Positions 1 to 8,084 of a stretch of DNA of 64,000 nucleotides are shown piece by piece; the stretch's first letter is position 1, and each line of letters opens with the position of its first letter. The notes beneath the pieces were generated by a model that made no database searches, was not told the DNA's origin, and saw nothing but the letters and a program-made list of their open reading frames with translations. Both the position numbers and the translations under genes were made by a program. The stretch spans positions 112,215-176,214 of the forward strand of contig NZ_JAUCMW010000009.1 in the NCBI RefSeq assembly GCF_030372765.1, written 5' to 3'. The DNA is from Labilibaculum sp. K2S. Its GTDB lineage: Bacteria; Bacteroidota; Bacteroidia; Bacteroidales; Marinifilaceae.

Positions 1-51
1 TATACAATAAGCAGAGGCACCAAAGAATTATAAACCTAAAAACTCGAAGGT

Positions 52-432
52 ATGAAGTGTATAATGTCCATTATCAAAATTAATAAAATGAACAAAACCA
101 AAAGGGCTTTACGTGATGCCGGATTTTCTTCGATGACTGCAACAGGCAGTGTCTTCGGACGTGGCAAAGGCCTTTGGGATGCTAAAGTTTTAGAAGGTGT
201 GAAGAATGATCAACCTGAAGCATTGGAACTTTTAGGAAAAGAACCCAGACTTCGCCCTCAACGCCTGCTTCAAGTTGTTGTTCCGAACCATAAGGTATCA
301 GAATGTATTGAAACAATAATCGAAGCGAATCAATCAAAAAGCCCAGGAGATGGTAAAATTTTCGTTTTGCCTGTAAATGAAGCGATACGTGTAAGAACTG
401 CAGAAAGCGGTGATCAAGTTCTGGATAATTAA
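52..432 (+). CDS. nifI2: Nitrogen regulatory PII-like protein NifI2
   Basis: A 126-residue PII-family protein placed directly before nifD. In diazotrophic archaea and clostridia, NifI1 and NifI2 form a complex that binds dinitrogenase and inhibits it reversibly in response to 2-oxoglutarate and ATP. The N-terminus (MKCIMSIIKINKMNKTKRAL) has the usual NifI2 opening, followed by GRGKGL at the start of the T-loop region and the LLQVVVPNHKV strand. I kept the first ATG because CGAAGG lies just in front of it; ATG 64 is the alternative. The nifD start follows the stop by 10 bases. The partner nifI1 and nifH should lie upstream of the window. Function is inferred from family and position. Confidence 0.9.
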   Translation: MKCIMSIIKINKMNKTKRALRDAGFSSMTATGSVFGRGKGLWDAKVLEGVKNDQPEALELLGKEPRLRPQRLLQVVVPNHKVSECIETIIEANQSKSPGDGKIFVLPVNEAIRVRTAESGDQVLDN

Positions 433-442
433 ACGAAAAGCT

Positions 443-2074
443 ATGGTAAAAAAATTAGATATAACACAGGGCTTGCCGGATCCATCGAAAGTGATGGATG
501 AAATCATGGCAAAATACCCGACAAAAATCGCCAAGAAACGTCAAAAGTCATTGGTGATTAATGATCCTGCTGAAGGAAAAGAAATTCAGGCGAACGTAAG
601 AACCATTCCTGGAATTATTACACAACGCGGTTGTACTTACGCAGGATGTAAAGGAGTAGTTTTAGGTCCAACCAGAGATATTATTAATTTGGTTCACGGA
701 CCAATTGGCTGCAGTTTTTACGCTTGGCTTACAAGAAGAAACCAAACCAGACCTGCTGAAGGGGAAGATAACTTTATTACCTACAGTTTTTCTACCGACA
801 TACAGGATTCCAACATTGTATTTGGTGGTGAAGCAAAACTAAAAGATGCAGTTCGTGAAGCATTCGAAATATTTAAACCAAAAGCAATTGGTATTTTCTC
901 GACCTGTCCTGTTGGTTTAATCGGAGATGATGTTCACTCAGTATCCCGCGAGATGAAAGAGGAATTGGGAATTAATATTTTTGGTTTTAGTTGCGAAGGA
1001 TACCGTGGAGTATCTCAATCGGCAGGTCACCACATTGCTAATAATGGTGTATTCAAAAATGTAATCGGCAACAACAACAGAGACCGTATTGGCAAATTCC
1101 AAATCAATCTGCTTGGCGAATACAATATTGGTGGTGATGCTTTTGAATTGGAAAGATTGTTTGATGAAGCAGGAATCACTTTGCTGTCCACTTTTAGTGG
1201 AAACTCTACGATCGAAAGTATGGAATATGCTCATACCGCTGACCTTAATCTGATTATGTGTCACCGTTCCATCAATTACATTGCTGAGATGATGGAAGAA
1301 AAATATGGTATTCCTTGGGTAAAAGTTAGTTTCATTGGTGCAGAAGGCAGTGCAAAAGCTCTTCGAAAAGTCGCTGAATATTTTGATGATGCTGAGCTAA
1401 GTGCAAAAGTGGAAGAGATTATTGATCGCGAGATGAAGAAAGTGATAGCCGTAAGAGAAGCTGTAAAGGCCAAAACAGAAGGCAAATTAGCCATGATGTT
1501 TGTTGGAGGTTCCAGAGCTCACCATTATCAGGATTTATTTGCAGAAATAGGTGTAACAACAGTATCGGCAGGATATGAATTTGCTCACCGTGACGATTAC
1601 GAAGGCAGAGACGTTATTCCAAGCATTAAAATTGATGCCGATACCCGAAACATTGAAGATTTAACTGTTGAGAAAGACATTGAATTATACCGGGAAGACT
1701 TAGCTGTAAAAAAAGAAAAACTACTTAAGAACGGTTACGAATTCAGCAACTATGACGGTATGATGCCCGAAATGAAAAAGAACTCACTGGTTATTGATGA
1801 TATCAACCATTGGGAAACTGAAAAACTAATTGAGTACTACAAACCGGATATTTTTTGTGCAGGTATTAAGGAAAAATATGTGGTGCAAAAATCAGGAGTT
1901 CCATTAAAACAATTACACAGTTACGATTACGGTGGCCCGTATGCCGGATTTGAAGGGGCAATCAATTTCTACCTTGAAATGGAGCGCATGCTCTGCACCC
2001 GAATCTGGAAAATGGTGAATACACCTTGGAAAACCGACCCTGAGATTGTTGGAAGTTTTGCCATTAACGAATAA
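443..2074 (+). CDS. nifD: Nitrogenase molybdenum-iron protein alpha chain NifD
   Basis: Alpha subunit of dinitrogenase, which holds FeMo-cofactor and half of the P-cluster and reduces N2 in the cytoplasm. From the ATG at 443 it is 543 residues. Expected ligands are visible: P-cluster Cys64, Cys90 and Cys155, cofactor ligands Cys273 (IMCHRS) and His492 (LHSYDYGGPY), and active-site Gln192/His196 in SQSAGHH. Against Azotobacter numbering, the late His is displaced by about 50 residues. This indicates the roughly 50-residue insertion of the clostridial/methanogen (group III) NifD, here near residues 385-455. A longer reading from 410 would overlap nifI2 and add a non-homologous leader, so 443 is preferred. 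Confidence 0.97.
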   Translation: MVKKLDITQGLPDPSKVMDEIMAKYPTKIAKKRQKSLVINDPAEGKEIQANVRTIPGIITQRGCTYAGCKGVVLGPTRDIINLVHGPIGCSFYAWLTRRNQTRPAEGEDNFITYSFSTDIQDSNIVFGGEAKLKDAVREAFEIFKPKAIGIFSTCPVGLIGDDVHSVSREMKEELGINIFGFSCEGYRGVSQSAGHHIANNGVFKNVIGNNNRDRIGKFQINLLGEYNIGGDAFELERLFDEAGITLLSTFSGNSTIESMEYAHTADLNLIMCHRSINYIAEMMEEKYGIPWVKVSFIGAEGSAKALRKVAEYFDDAELSAKVEEIIDREMKKVIAVREAVKAKTEGKLAMMFVGGSRAHHYQDLFAEIGVTTVSAGYEFAHRDDYEGRDVIPSIKIDADTRNIEDLTVEKDIELYREDLAVKKEKLLKNGYEFSNYDGMMPEMKKNSLVIDDINHWETEKLIEYYKPDIFCAGIKEKYVVQKSGVPLKQLHSYDYGGPYAGFEGAINFYLEMERMLCTRIWKMVNTPWKTDPEIVGSFAINE

Positions 2075-2080
2075 AGGAGG
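2073..2080 (+). promoter_or_regulatory. Strong Shine-Dalgarno sequence before nifK
   Basis: AAAGGAGG ends 8 bases before the nifK ATG and overlaps the nifD stop codon. Such a full match to the anti-Shine-Dalgarno sequence is uncommon in Bacteroidota, where most genes of this window lack one. It fixes the nifK start. Confidence 0.7.
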
Positions 2081-2088
2081 ACAAATAC

Positions 2089-3471
2089 ATGTTATTAAAT
2101 CATACAACAAGTAAAATAGTAGAGAGAAAGGCCTTAACGGTAAATCCGGCGAAGACCTGTCAGCCTATTGGTGCAATGTATGCCGCATTAGGAGTACACG
2201 GATGTTTACCTCACAGTCATGGATCACAAGGTTGCTGTTCTTATCACAGAAGCACCTTAACACGCCACTACAAAGAACCTGTAATGGCTGCAACCAGTTC
2301 CTTTACCGAAGGATCGTCTGTTTTTGGCGGACAAGCAAATTTACTGCAGGCAATCACGAATATTTTTACAATATACGAGCCGGATATTATCGCTGTGCAT
2401 TCCACTTGTTTATCAGAAACAATTGGAGATGACTTAGGTCAGATTGTAAGCAAAGCTGCATCAGATGGCAAAATTCCGGAGGGAAAGCACGTTATTCAGG
2501 CTCCAACACCTAGCTACGTTGGAAGTCATGTAACTGGTTACGCCAATATGCTGGAAGGTATTGTAAAATATTTTGCTAAAAAAAGCGATGAACTTAAAAA
2601 CCAGTTAAATATTCTTTCAGGTTGGGTAGAACCTTCAGATATGAGAGAATTAAAAAGGATTTTAAAACTGATGAAGGTGAAAAATGTTTTATTACCTGAC
2701 ACTTCTGATGTTTTAGATTCACCAATGACAGGAAAATTTGAAATGTATCCGAAAGGAGGAACAACAATTCCTGAAATGGTAAGTATGGGCGATAGCCTGC
2801 ATACTATAGCATTGGGCGAATGGGCAACAGAAAAAGCGGCTGTCAATCTGGACAATCAGTGTAAAGTAAAATTCAGCATGCAGGATCTGCCAATTGGTAT
2901 TCAGGCAACTGACCGTTTTATTCAATCATTAGCGAAATTAGGTTCTGTTTCGGTTCCCGAATCTATTAACGATGAACGTGGACGCTTGGTTGATGTGATT
3001 ACTGATATGCACCAATACCTTTATAATAAGCGGGTAGCATTATGGGGTGATCCAGATCAATTGATTCCATTGGCTGAATTTTTGGTAGACATGGATATGA
3101 AACCGGTTTATATTGTTTCAGGAACTCCAGGTAAAGCATTCGAAAAAAGAATGGAAAAGATTCTTGGTAAAAGTGTACCTGAAGCCAAATATAAAAATGG
3201 TGCCAATGCCGACATGCTGTTAATGCACCAATGGATCAAAGAAAACCCTGTAGATCTGCTAATTGGCAACACCTATGGAAAATACATTTCAAGAGATGAA
3301 AATATTCCATTCGTAAGAATGGGCTTCCCTATTATCGACCGTGTTGGACATAGTTATTTTCCTACACTAGGCTATATGGGAGGTTTAAGAATTCTTGAAA
3401 AAATTCTTTCTGTACTTATGGACCGACAGGATGCAACTTGCCCTGAAGAATCATTCGAGTTGGTCATGTAG
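2089..3471 (+). CDS. nifK: Nitrogenase molybdenum-iron protein beta chain NifK
   Basis: Beta subunit of dinitrogenase, which supplies the other half of each P-cluster and the surface where the Fe protein docks. The P-cluster cysteines are Cys24 (AKTCQPIGAMYA), Cys49 (GSQGCCSYHR) and Cys107 (HSTCLSETIGDD). Relative to Azotobacter NifK all three are shifted by 46, so the protein (460 residues) lacks the long N-terminal extension, as in clostridial-type enzymes that pair with an insertion-bearing NifD. It starts 14 bases after nifD with a strong ribosome site. A long hairpin follows the stop codon and may separate expression of nifDK from nifEN. Confidence 0.97.
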   Translation: MLLNHTTSKIVERKALTVNPAKTCQPIGAMYAALGVHGCLPHSHGSQGCCSYHRSTLTRHYKEPVMAATSSFTEGSSVFGGQANLLQAITNIFTIYEPDIIAVHSTCLSETIGDDLGQIVSKAASDGKIPEGKHVIQAPTPSYVGSHVTGYANMLEGIVKYFAKKSDELKNQLNILSGWVEPSDMRELKRILKLMKVKNVLLPDTSDVLDSPMTGKFEMYPKGGTTIPEMVSMGDSLHTIALGEWATEKAAVNLDNQCKVKFSMQDLPIGIQATDRFIQSLAKLGSVSVPESINDERGRLVDVITDMHQYLYNKRVALWGDPDQLIPLAEFLVDMDMKPVYIVSGTPGKAFEKRMEKILGKSVPEAKYKNGANADMLLMHQWIKENPVDLLIGNTYGKYISRDENIPFVRMGFPIIDRVGHSYFPTLGYMGGLRILEKILSVLMDRQDATCPEESFELVM

Positions 3472-3483
3472 TGATGCGATGAA

Positions 3484-3567
3484 ATGAAGGAGGCAACTAG
3501 CTGATATGCAAATTATACCCTTTTCTCATAGCTAGGATAAAGTGTCTCCCGCCTCCTTCATTTTTAT
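3484..3567 (+). terminator. Long hairpin between nifK and nifE (terminator or processing element)
   Basis: A perfect 11-bp inverted repeat (ATGAAGGAGGC at 3484-3494 with GCCTCCTTCAT at 3551-3561) is followed by TTTTTAT. Inside it a second perfect pair, CTAGC 3497-3501 with GCTAG 3531-3535, extends the stem. This can act as an intrinsic terminator with read-through, or protect the 3' end of a processed nifDK message. The next gene, nifE, begins 83 bases later. Confidence 0.7.
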
Positions 3568-3644
3568 CATCCGGAATAAAAGAAAGTAAAACTTTCTTCA
3601 TTCTCAATATGAACCTGTGGCTTGCACAACTATAATTAACAACA

Positions 3645-4976
3645 ATGGAGAGAATAATCAAAGAACGATCCACTCAGGTACACACAATAGGTACATCTGT
3701 ACACGATTTAGATTGTGAAAAGAAAAGCTTAGCTGGAAGTGTCAGCCAACGCGCCTGTGTATTTTGCGGCTCGCGGGTTGTACTCTACCCCATTGCCGAT
3801 GCCCTGCACCTAATTCACGGTCCCATAGGTTGTGCCGCTTACACCTGGGATATCCGCGGTGCATTATCCTCCGGGCCACAATTGCACCGATTAAGTTTTT
3901 CAACCGATTTACGCGAACGCGATGTCGTTTTTGGCGGAGAACCAAAACTATATACTGCACTTACTGAACTGATTGAAGCCTACCAGCCCAAAGCAGCATT
4001 CGTCTACTCCACCTGTATTGTTGGAGTTATTGGCGATGATGTTGAAGCTGTGTGCAGAAAAGTATCCGCAGAACAAAAAATAGATGTATTGCCGGTTATG
4101 GCCGAAGGTTTTAAAGGCACAAAAAAAGATGGGTACAAAGCTGCCTGCGATGCCCTATCGAAACTTGTTGGCACAGATAATGAATTTCAGGCACCTCCTT
4201 TCAGCATTAACATTTTAGGAGATTTTAATTTGGCTGGAGAACTATGGATGTTAAAAGAATATTACGAAAAAATTGGTGTAAACATTATTACCGGCCTTAC
4301 CGGCGATGGCAGAATAAATGAAATTCGCCAGGCACACAAAGCCTCAATAAATGTGGTTCAATGCTCCGGCTCCATGATGCATCTGGCCAAAGAAATGGAA
4401 GAAAAATACGGCATTCCATTCATAAAAGTATCCTATTTTGGTATTGAAGATATGGCTGATGCCCTTTACGAAGTAGCTGGCTTTTTTAAGAATGATGAAA
4501 TGCTTGAAAAAGCAAGAAATTTAGTATCCGAAGAAATAAAGACTTTACTGCCTGCTTTGGCACCATTCAAAGAGAAATTACAAGGAAAAAAGGCGGCAAT
4601 TTATGTTGGTGGTGCCTTTAAAGCAATCAGCCTGGTAAAAGCACTTCGATTGATTGGAATGAAAACCGTAATGGTAGGTTCGCAAACCGGGAACAAAGAC
4701 GATTACAATTTGCTTAAAAAATTGTGCGATGAGGGAACCATTATTGTTGATGATTCGAATCCGAATGAACTCTCAGAATTTGTAAAAGAAAAAGGAGTCG
4801 ACCTCTTTATTGGTGGCGTAAAAGAGCGTCCAATTGCTTACAAATTAGGAATTGGATTCTGCGATCACAATCACGAAAGAAAAGAAGCATTGGCTGGTTT
4901 CGAAGGCATGCTAAACTTTGCAAACGAGGTTTACGCCTCGGTTACCAGTCCCGTTTGGAAATTCTTTAAACGCTAA
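3645..4976 (+). CDS. nifE: FeMo-cofactor assembly scaffold subunit NifE
   Basis: NifE pairs with NifN in the scaffold that turns the NifB product into mature FeMo-cofactor. The protein (443 residues) is a NifD paralogue: RACVFCGSRV near residue 38, HGPIGCAAYTW with Cys63, the YSTCIVGVIGDD cysteine and FGGEPKL are all in NifD-like positions. It lacks the NifD signature GVSQSAGHH and the LHSYDYGGPY cofactor histidine motif, which identifies it as NifE and not NifD. The nifN start follows the stop by 5 bases, so the two are probably made together. The 170-base gap before it holds a hairpin. The start is the first ATG of the frame. Confidence 0.95.
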   Translation: MERIIKERSTQVHTIGTSVHDLDCEKKSLAGSVSQRACVFCGSRVVLYPIADALHLIHGPIGCAAYTWDIRGALSSGPQLHRLSFSTDLRERDVVFGGEPKLYTALTELIEAYQPKAAFVYSTCIVGVIGDDVEAVCRKVSAEQKIDVLPVMAEGFKGTKKDGYKAACDALSKLVGTDNEFQAPPFSINILGDFNLAGELWMLKEYYEKIGVNIITGLTGDGRINEIRQAHKASINVVQCSGSMMHLAKEMEEKYGIPFIKVSYFGIEDMADALYEVAGFFKNDEMLEKARNLVSEEIKTLLPALAPFKEKLQGKKAAIYVGGAFKAISLVKALRLIGMKTVMVGSQTGNKDDYNLLKKLCDEGTIIVDDSNPNELSEFVKEKGVDLFIGGVKERPIAYKLGIGFCDHNHERKEALAGFEGMLNFANEVYASVTSPVWKFFKR

Positions 4977-4981
4977 CACAC

Positions 4982-6379
4982 ATGGAAAAAATCCCAACAT
5001 TATCATATATCAGACCATTTGTATCAACGCGAAATGCGTGTAAACTGTGCTCACCCTTGGGTGCCTGTATTGCTATAAAGGGCATTGAAGGTTGCGTTCC
5101 TGTAATTCACGGTTCTCAAGGGTGTGCCACCTACATTCGCCGTTACCTAATTAGCCATTACAAAGAACCGGTCGACATTGCTTCTTCCAATTTTAGTGAA
5201 GAAACTACAATTTTTGGTGGAGAAGCCAATTTAAAAATTGCACTAACCAATGTTACCAATCAATATCAGCCCAAAGCAATTGGAGTCGCAACAACTTGCC
5301 TGAGCGAAACCATTGGCGAGGACGTTGCCTCACAATTAAGTCACATAAGAAACGATAGCTCAAATTCCAATTTGCCAAGTTTATTCACCGTTTCAACTCC
5401 AAGTTATCAAGGAACACACATGGATGGATTTCATGCAACGGTATTGGAAATTATCAAAAAATTTGCAAAAAAATTACCGCCTGCAGACAAGATCAATTTA
5501 TTTCCAGGTTTTGTTTCGCCTGCAGACATTCGTCATCTCAAAGAAATTATTATCGACTTTGATGTTAAAACAACAATTCTGCCCGATTACTCGGATACCT
5601 TGGACAACCCCGTTTGGGATCAATATTATCGGGTACCAAAGGGAGGAACACCAATATCAGAGCTTGAAAAAATGGGAGAAGCTTATGCATCTGTTGAATT
5701 GGGTGTTTTTACAACTGTAAAACAAGGCGGACAAAACGGTGGAATAGAAGTTAGCGGAGCATCGTGGCTGGAAAGTGAACACAGCGTGAAAAATCACCAG
5801 TGTATTCTCCCGATAGGCATGAACAGTTGCGATTCATTTTTTGATATTCTAAGCAAAGTGAGCGGAAAAGACATACCTGTAAAATATCAAATGCAACGAG
5901 GTCGTTTACTGGATTCTTATGCCGATGGACACAAATACATCTTCGGAAAAAAGGCTGTGGTTTACGGCGAAGAAGATTTAGTTCTAGGTCTGTGCTCTTT
6001 TCTCGATGAAATAGGTATCGAAGTTGTTTTGGCTGCATCGGGAGCAAACAGCGGAAAACTTCAAAAGGAAATCATCAAACATTGTCCCGAACATGGAAAA
6101 ACCATCAAAGTAATTAGTGATTCTGATTTTGAACAAATCAATGAGGCGTGCAATACAATTAAACCAGATTTCCTAATCGGGAACAGCAAGGGAAATTATA
6201 TCGCCGGCAATTTCAATATCCCACTAATAAGAGTCGGTTTCCCAATTCACGATCGAATTGGAGGACAACGAATTACTCTTCTTGGATATAAAGGAACTCA
6301 GGAATTATTCGACAAGGTGGTAAATGCCACGATTGAATACAAACAAAATAATTCTCCTATCGGATATAAATACATGTAA
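4982..6379 (+). CDS. nifN: FeMo-cofactor assembly scaffold subunit NifN
   Basis: A NifK paralogue of 465 residues that forms the NifEN scaffold. It shows CKLCSPLGACIAIKGIEGC near the N-terminus, HGSQGCATYIRR, FGGEANLKIAL and TTCLSETIGEDV, in the same order as NifK but with cofactor-scaffold variations. The C-terminal half has the NifK-like Rossmann folds (FLIGNSKGNYIA, PLIRVGFPIHDRIGG). It stands alone and is not fused to nifB. It starts 5 bases after nifE, and a 54-base gap separates it from nifB. Placement between nifE and nifB makes assignment as a second NifK unlikely. Confidence 0.95.
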   Translation: MEKIPTLSYIRPFVSTRNACKLCSPLGACIAIKGIEGCVPVIHGSQGCATYIRRYLISHYKEPVDIASSNFSEETTIFGGEANLKIALTNVTNQYQPKAIGVATTCLSETIGEDVASQLSHIRNDSSNSNLPSLFTVSTPSYQGTHMDGFHATVLEIIKKFAKKLPPADKINLFPGFVSPADIRHLKEIIIDFDVKTTILPDYSDTLDNPVWDQYYRVPKGGTPISELEKMGEAYASVELGVFTTVKQGGQNGGIEVSGASWLESEHSVKNHQCILPIGMNSCDSFFDILSKVSGKDIPVKYQMQRGRLLDSYADGHKYIFGKKAVVYGEEDLVLGLCSFLDEIGIEVVLAASGANSGKLQKEIIKHCPEHGKTIKVISDSDFEQINEACNTIKPDFLIGNSKGNYIAGNFNIPLIRVGFPIHDRIGGQRITLLGYKGTQELFDKVVNATIEYKQNNSPIGYKYM

Positions 6380-6433
6380 AAGAGACCATTTACAATCAAT
6401 AAAAGTTAAGAAATCTCACATAAAAGCCGCATC

Positions 6434-7693
6434 ATGAAAGATTTATCAACTCATCCTTGTTTCAACAAAGACGCACATCATAAATATGCCCGGGTACATT
6501 TGCCTGTAGCTCCAACATGTAATGTAAAATGCAACTATTGCAATCGAAAATTCGACTGTGTAAACGAAAGCAGACCCGGAGTTACCAGCAGCGTTTTATC
6601 ACCAGATCAGGCATTAAGCTATCTGATTAAATTGGTGAAAATAATGCCCGAACTTAAAGTGGTAGGAATTGCAGGACCAGGCGATCCATTTGCCAATCCT
6701 ACCCAAACCATGAAAACGCTTCATTTGGTTCGGGACAACTTTCCAGATATGCTGCTTTGCCTATCTACAAATGGTTTAAATGTTGCTCCATATATCGATG
6801 AATTAAAAGAGCTGGACGTATCACACGTTACAATTACTCTGAACAGCCTGCGTCCCGAAACTTTGGCAAAAGTTTACAGTTGGGTACGACACGACAAAAG
6901 AGGATATTTTGGAGCCCAAGCCGGAGAATATCTACTTAAAAAACAATTGGAAGCAATCCACAGACTAAAAGAAGTTGGCATTACTGTAAAGGTAAATACC
7001 ATTATAATGCCGGGCATTAACGATCATGAAATTGCAGAAATTGCAGAAAAAATCGCATCACTTGGAGTAGATTTAATGAATACAATTCCTTTGTTCCCGG
7101 TAAAAGATACCGCCATGGAACACATGGAAGAGCCTACTCCTGAATTCATGAAATCATTACGTGAAAAAGTAGAAGTGTTTCTTCCCCCAATGTCACACTG
7201 CGCACGATGCAGAGCCGACGCAGCAGGATTACTCGGAAAAGATTCAGCCGAAGCAGCCAAATTACTTTCTGAAACAGCGCTTCTTACAGTAGAAAAAGGA
7301 GAAGAAAGACCTTGTGTTGCAGTCACCTCCATGGAAGGTATTTTGGTAAATCAGCATTTGGGTGAAGCTGATCGAATTCACGTTTTTAGAGAAACGCCGA
7401 AAGGATACAAACTGGTAAATGTTAGGGCAACTCCCGATACTGGACAAGGCGATTCCCGCTGGGAAAAACTGGCAGAAACTTTGGCTGACTGCCGTGCAAT
7501 TTTAGTTGGAGGAATCGGCAAAAAACCTGCAGGAATCCTAGGCCGAAGTGGCATTAAAATCATAGAAATGAGTGGATTAATCGACCAAGGTCTGGATTCT
7601 GTTTACAAAGGCACAGAACTTCGCTCTCTTTGCAAAACCGACATGACAAAATGCGGAACAGGATGTACAGGTTCTGCTACAGGATGCGGTTGA
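6434..7693 (+). CDS. nifB: Nitrogenase cofactor biosynthesis protein NifB (radical SAM, NifX-like C-terminus)
   Basis: A radical-SAM enzyme that fuses two 4Fe-4S clusters and inserts carbide to make NifB-co, the FeMo-cofactor core. The CxxxCxxC triad is at Cys29, Cys33 and Cys36, followed by NRKFDC. AGPGDPFANP and the NTIPLFPVKDT region match NifB. Residues from about 295 to 395 form a NifX/NafY-like domain (VAVTSMEGILVNQHLGEADRI), so this is the two-domain form of 419 residues. The protein ends in an unusual run, KCGTGCTGSATGCG, with three cysteines among glycines; its role is unknown. The ferredoxin gene follows after 51 bases. Confidence 0.96.
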   Translation: MKDLSTHPCFNKDAHHKYARVHLPVAPTCNVKCNYCNRKFDCVNESRPGVTSSVLSPDQALSYLIKLVKIMPELKVVGIAGPGDPFANPTQTMKTLHLVRDNFPDMLLCLSTNGLNVAPYIDELKELDVSHVTITLNSLRPETLAKVYSWVRHDKRGYFGAQAGEYLLKKQLEAIHRLKEVGITVKVNTIIMPGINDHEIAEIAEKIASLGVDLMNTIPLFPVKDTAMEHMEEPTPEFMKSLREKVEVFLPPMSHCARCRADAAGLLGKDSAEAAKLLSETALLTVEKGEERPCVAVTSMEGILVNQHLGEADRIHVFRETPKGYKLVNVRATPDTGQGDSRWEKLAETLADCRAILVGGIGKKPAGILGRSGIKIIEMSGLIDQGLDSVYKGTELRSLCKTDMTKCGTGCTGSATGCG

Positions 7694-7744
7694 TATACGA
7701 ACAAATTCAAATTATCAATTAAAAAACATAAAATCTTTATCATC

Positions 7745-8050
7745 ATGAAAAAACCTGAATTTCATATTTTAGTTTGCAATTCATTTAGAATAGCAGGCGA
7801 AGCACAAGGCTATTGTAATAAAAACGGATCTGTAGACATGGTTCAATACCTTATGGAAGAGTGTGCAGACAGAGGCCTTGATGCAACAGTATCAACCACT
7901 GGTTGCCTTAATGTTTGCTCCCAAGGTCCGGTAATGGTAATACATCCAAACAACCTATGGTATGGAGGCGTAACGCCGGATCGAATTGATGAAATTCTGG
8001 ATGCCCTGGAAGAAGGCGAAGCGGTAGCCGAATATTTAATTGCAGAATAG
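7745..8050 (+). CDS. Thioredoxin-like 2Fe-2S ferredoxin
   Basis: A 101-residue protein of the Clostridium pasteurianum-type 2Fe-2S ferredoxin family, which has a thioredoxin-like fold. Cluster cysteines are seen at Cys11 (HILVCNSF), Cys24 (GYCNKNG), Cys54 and Cys58 (TTGCLNVCSQGPVM), with GGVTPDRIDEIL near the end. In several diazotrophs such ferredoxins are coded in nif clusters and interact with the molybdenum-iron protein or serve cofactor assembly. Its position between nifB and nifV supports a nitrogen-fixation role, but the exact electron partner cannot be read from sequence. Confidence 0.9.
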   Translation: MKKPEFHILVCNSFRIAGEAQGYCNKNGSVDMVQYLMEECADRGLDATVSTTGCLNVCSQGPVMVIHPNNLWYGGVTPDRIDEILDALEEGEAVAEYLIAE

Positions 8051-8084
8051 GCTCGTTATCAAAAATCACTAAACTAAAAACACC

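Noticed and set aside
7024..7563. Minus-strand frames inside nifB
   Set aside because: They are shadows of a clear NifB coding frame.
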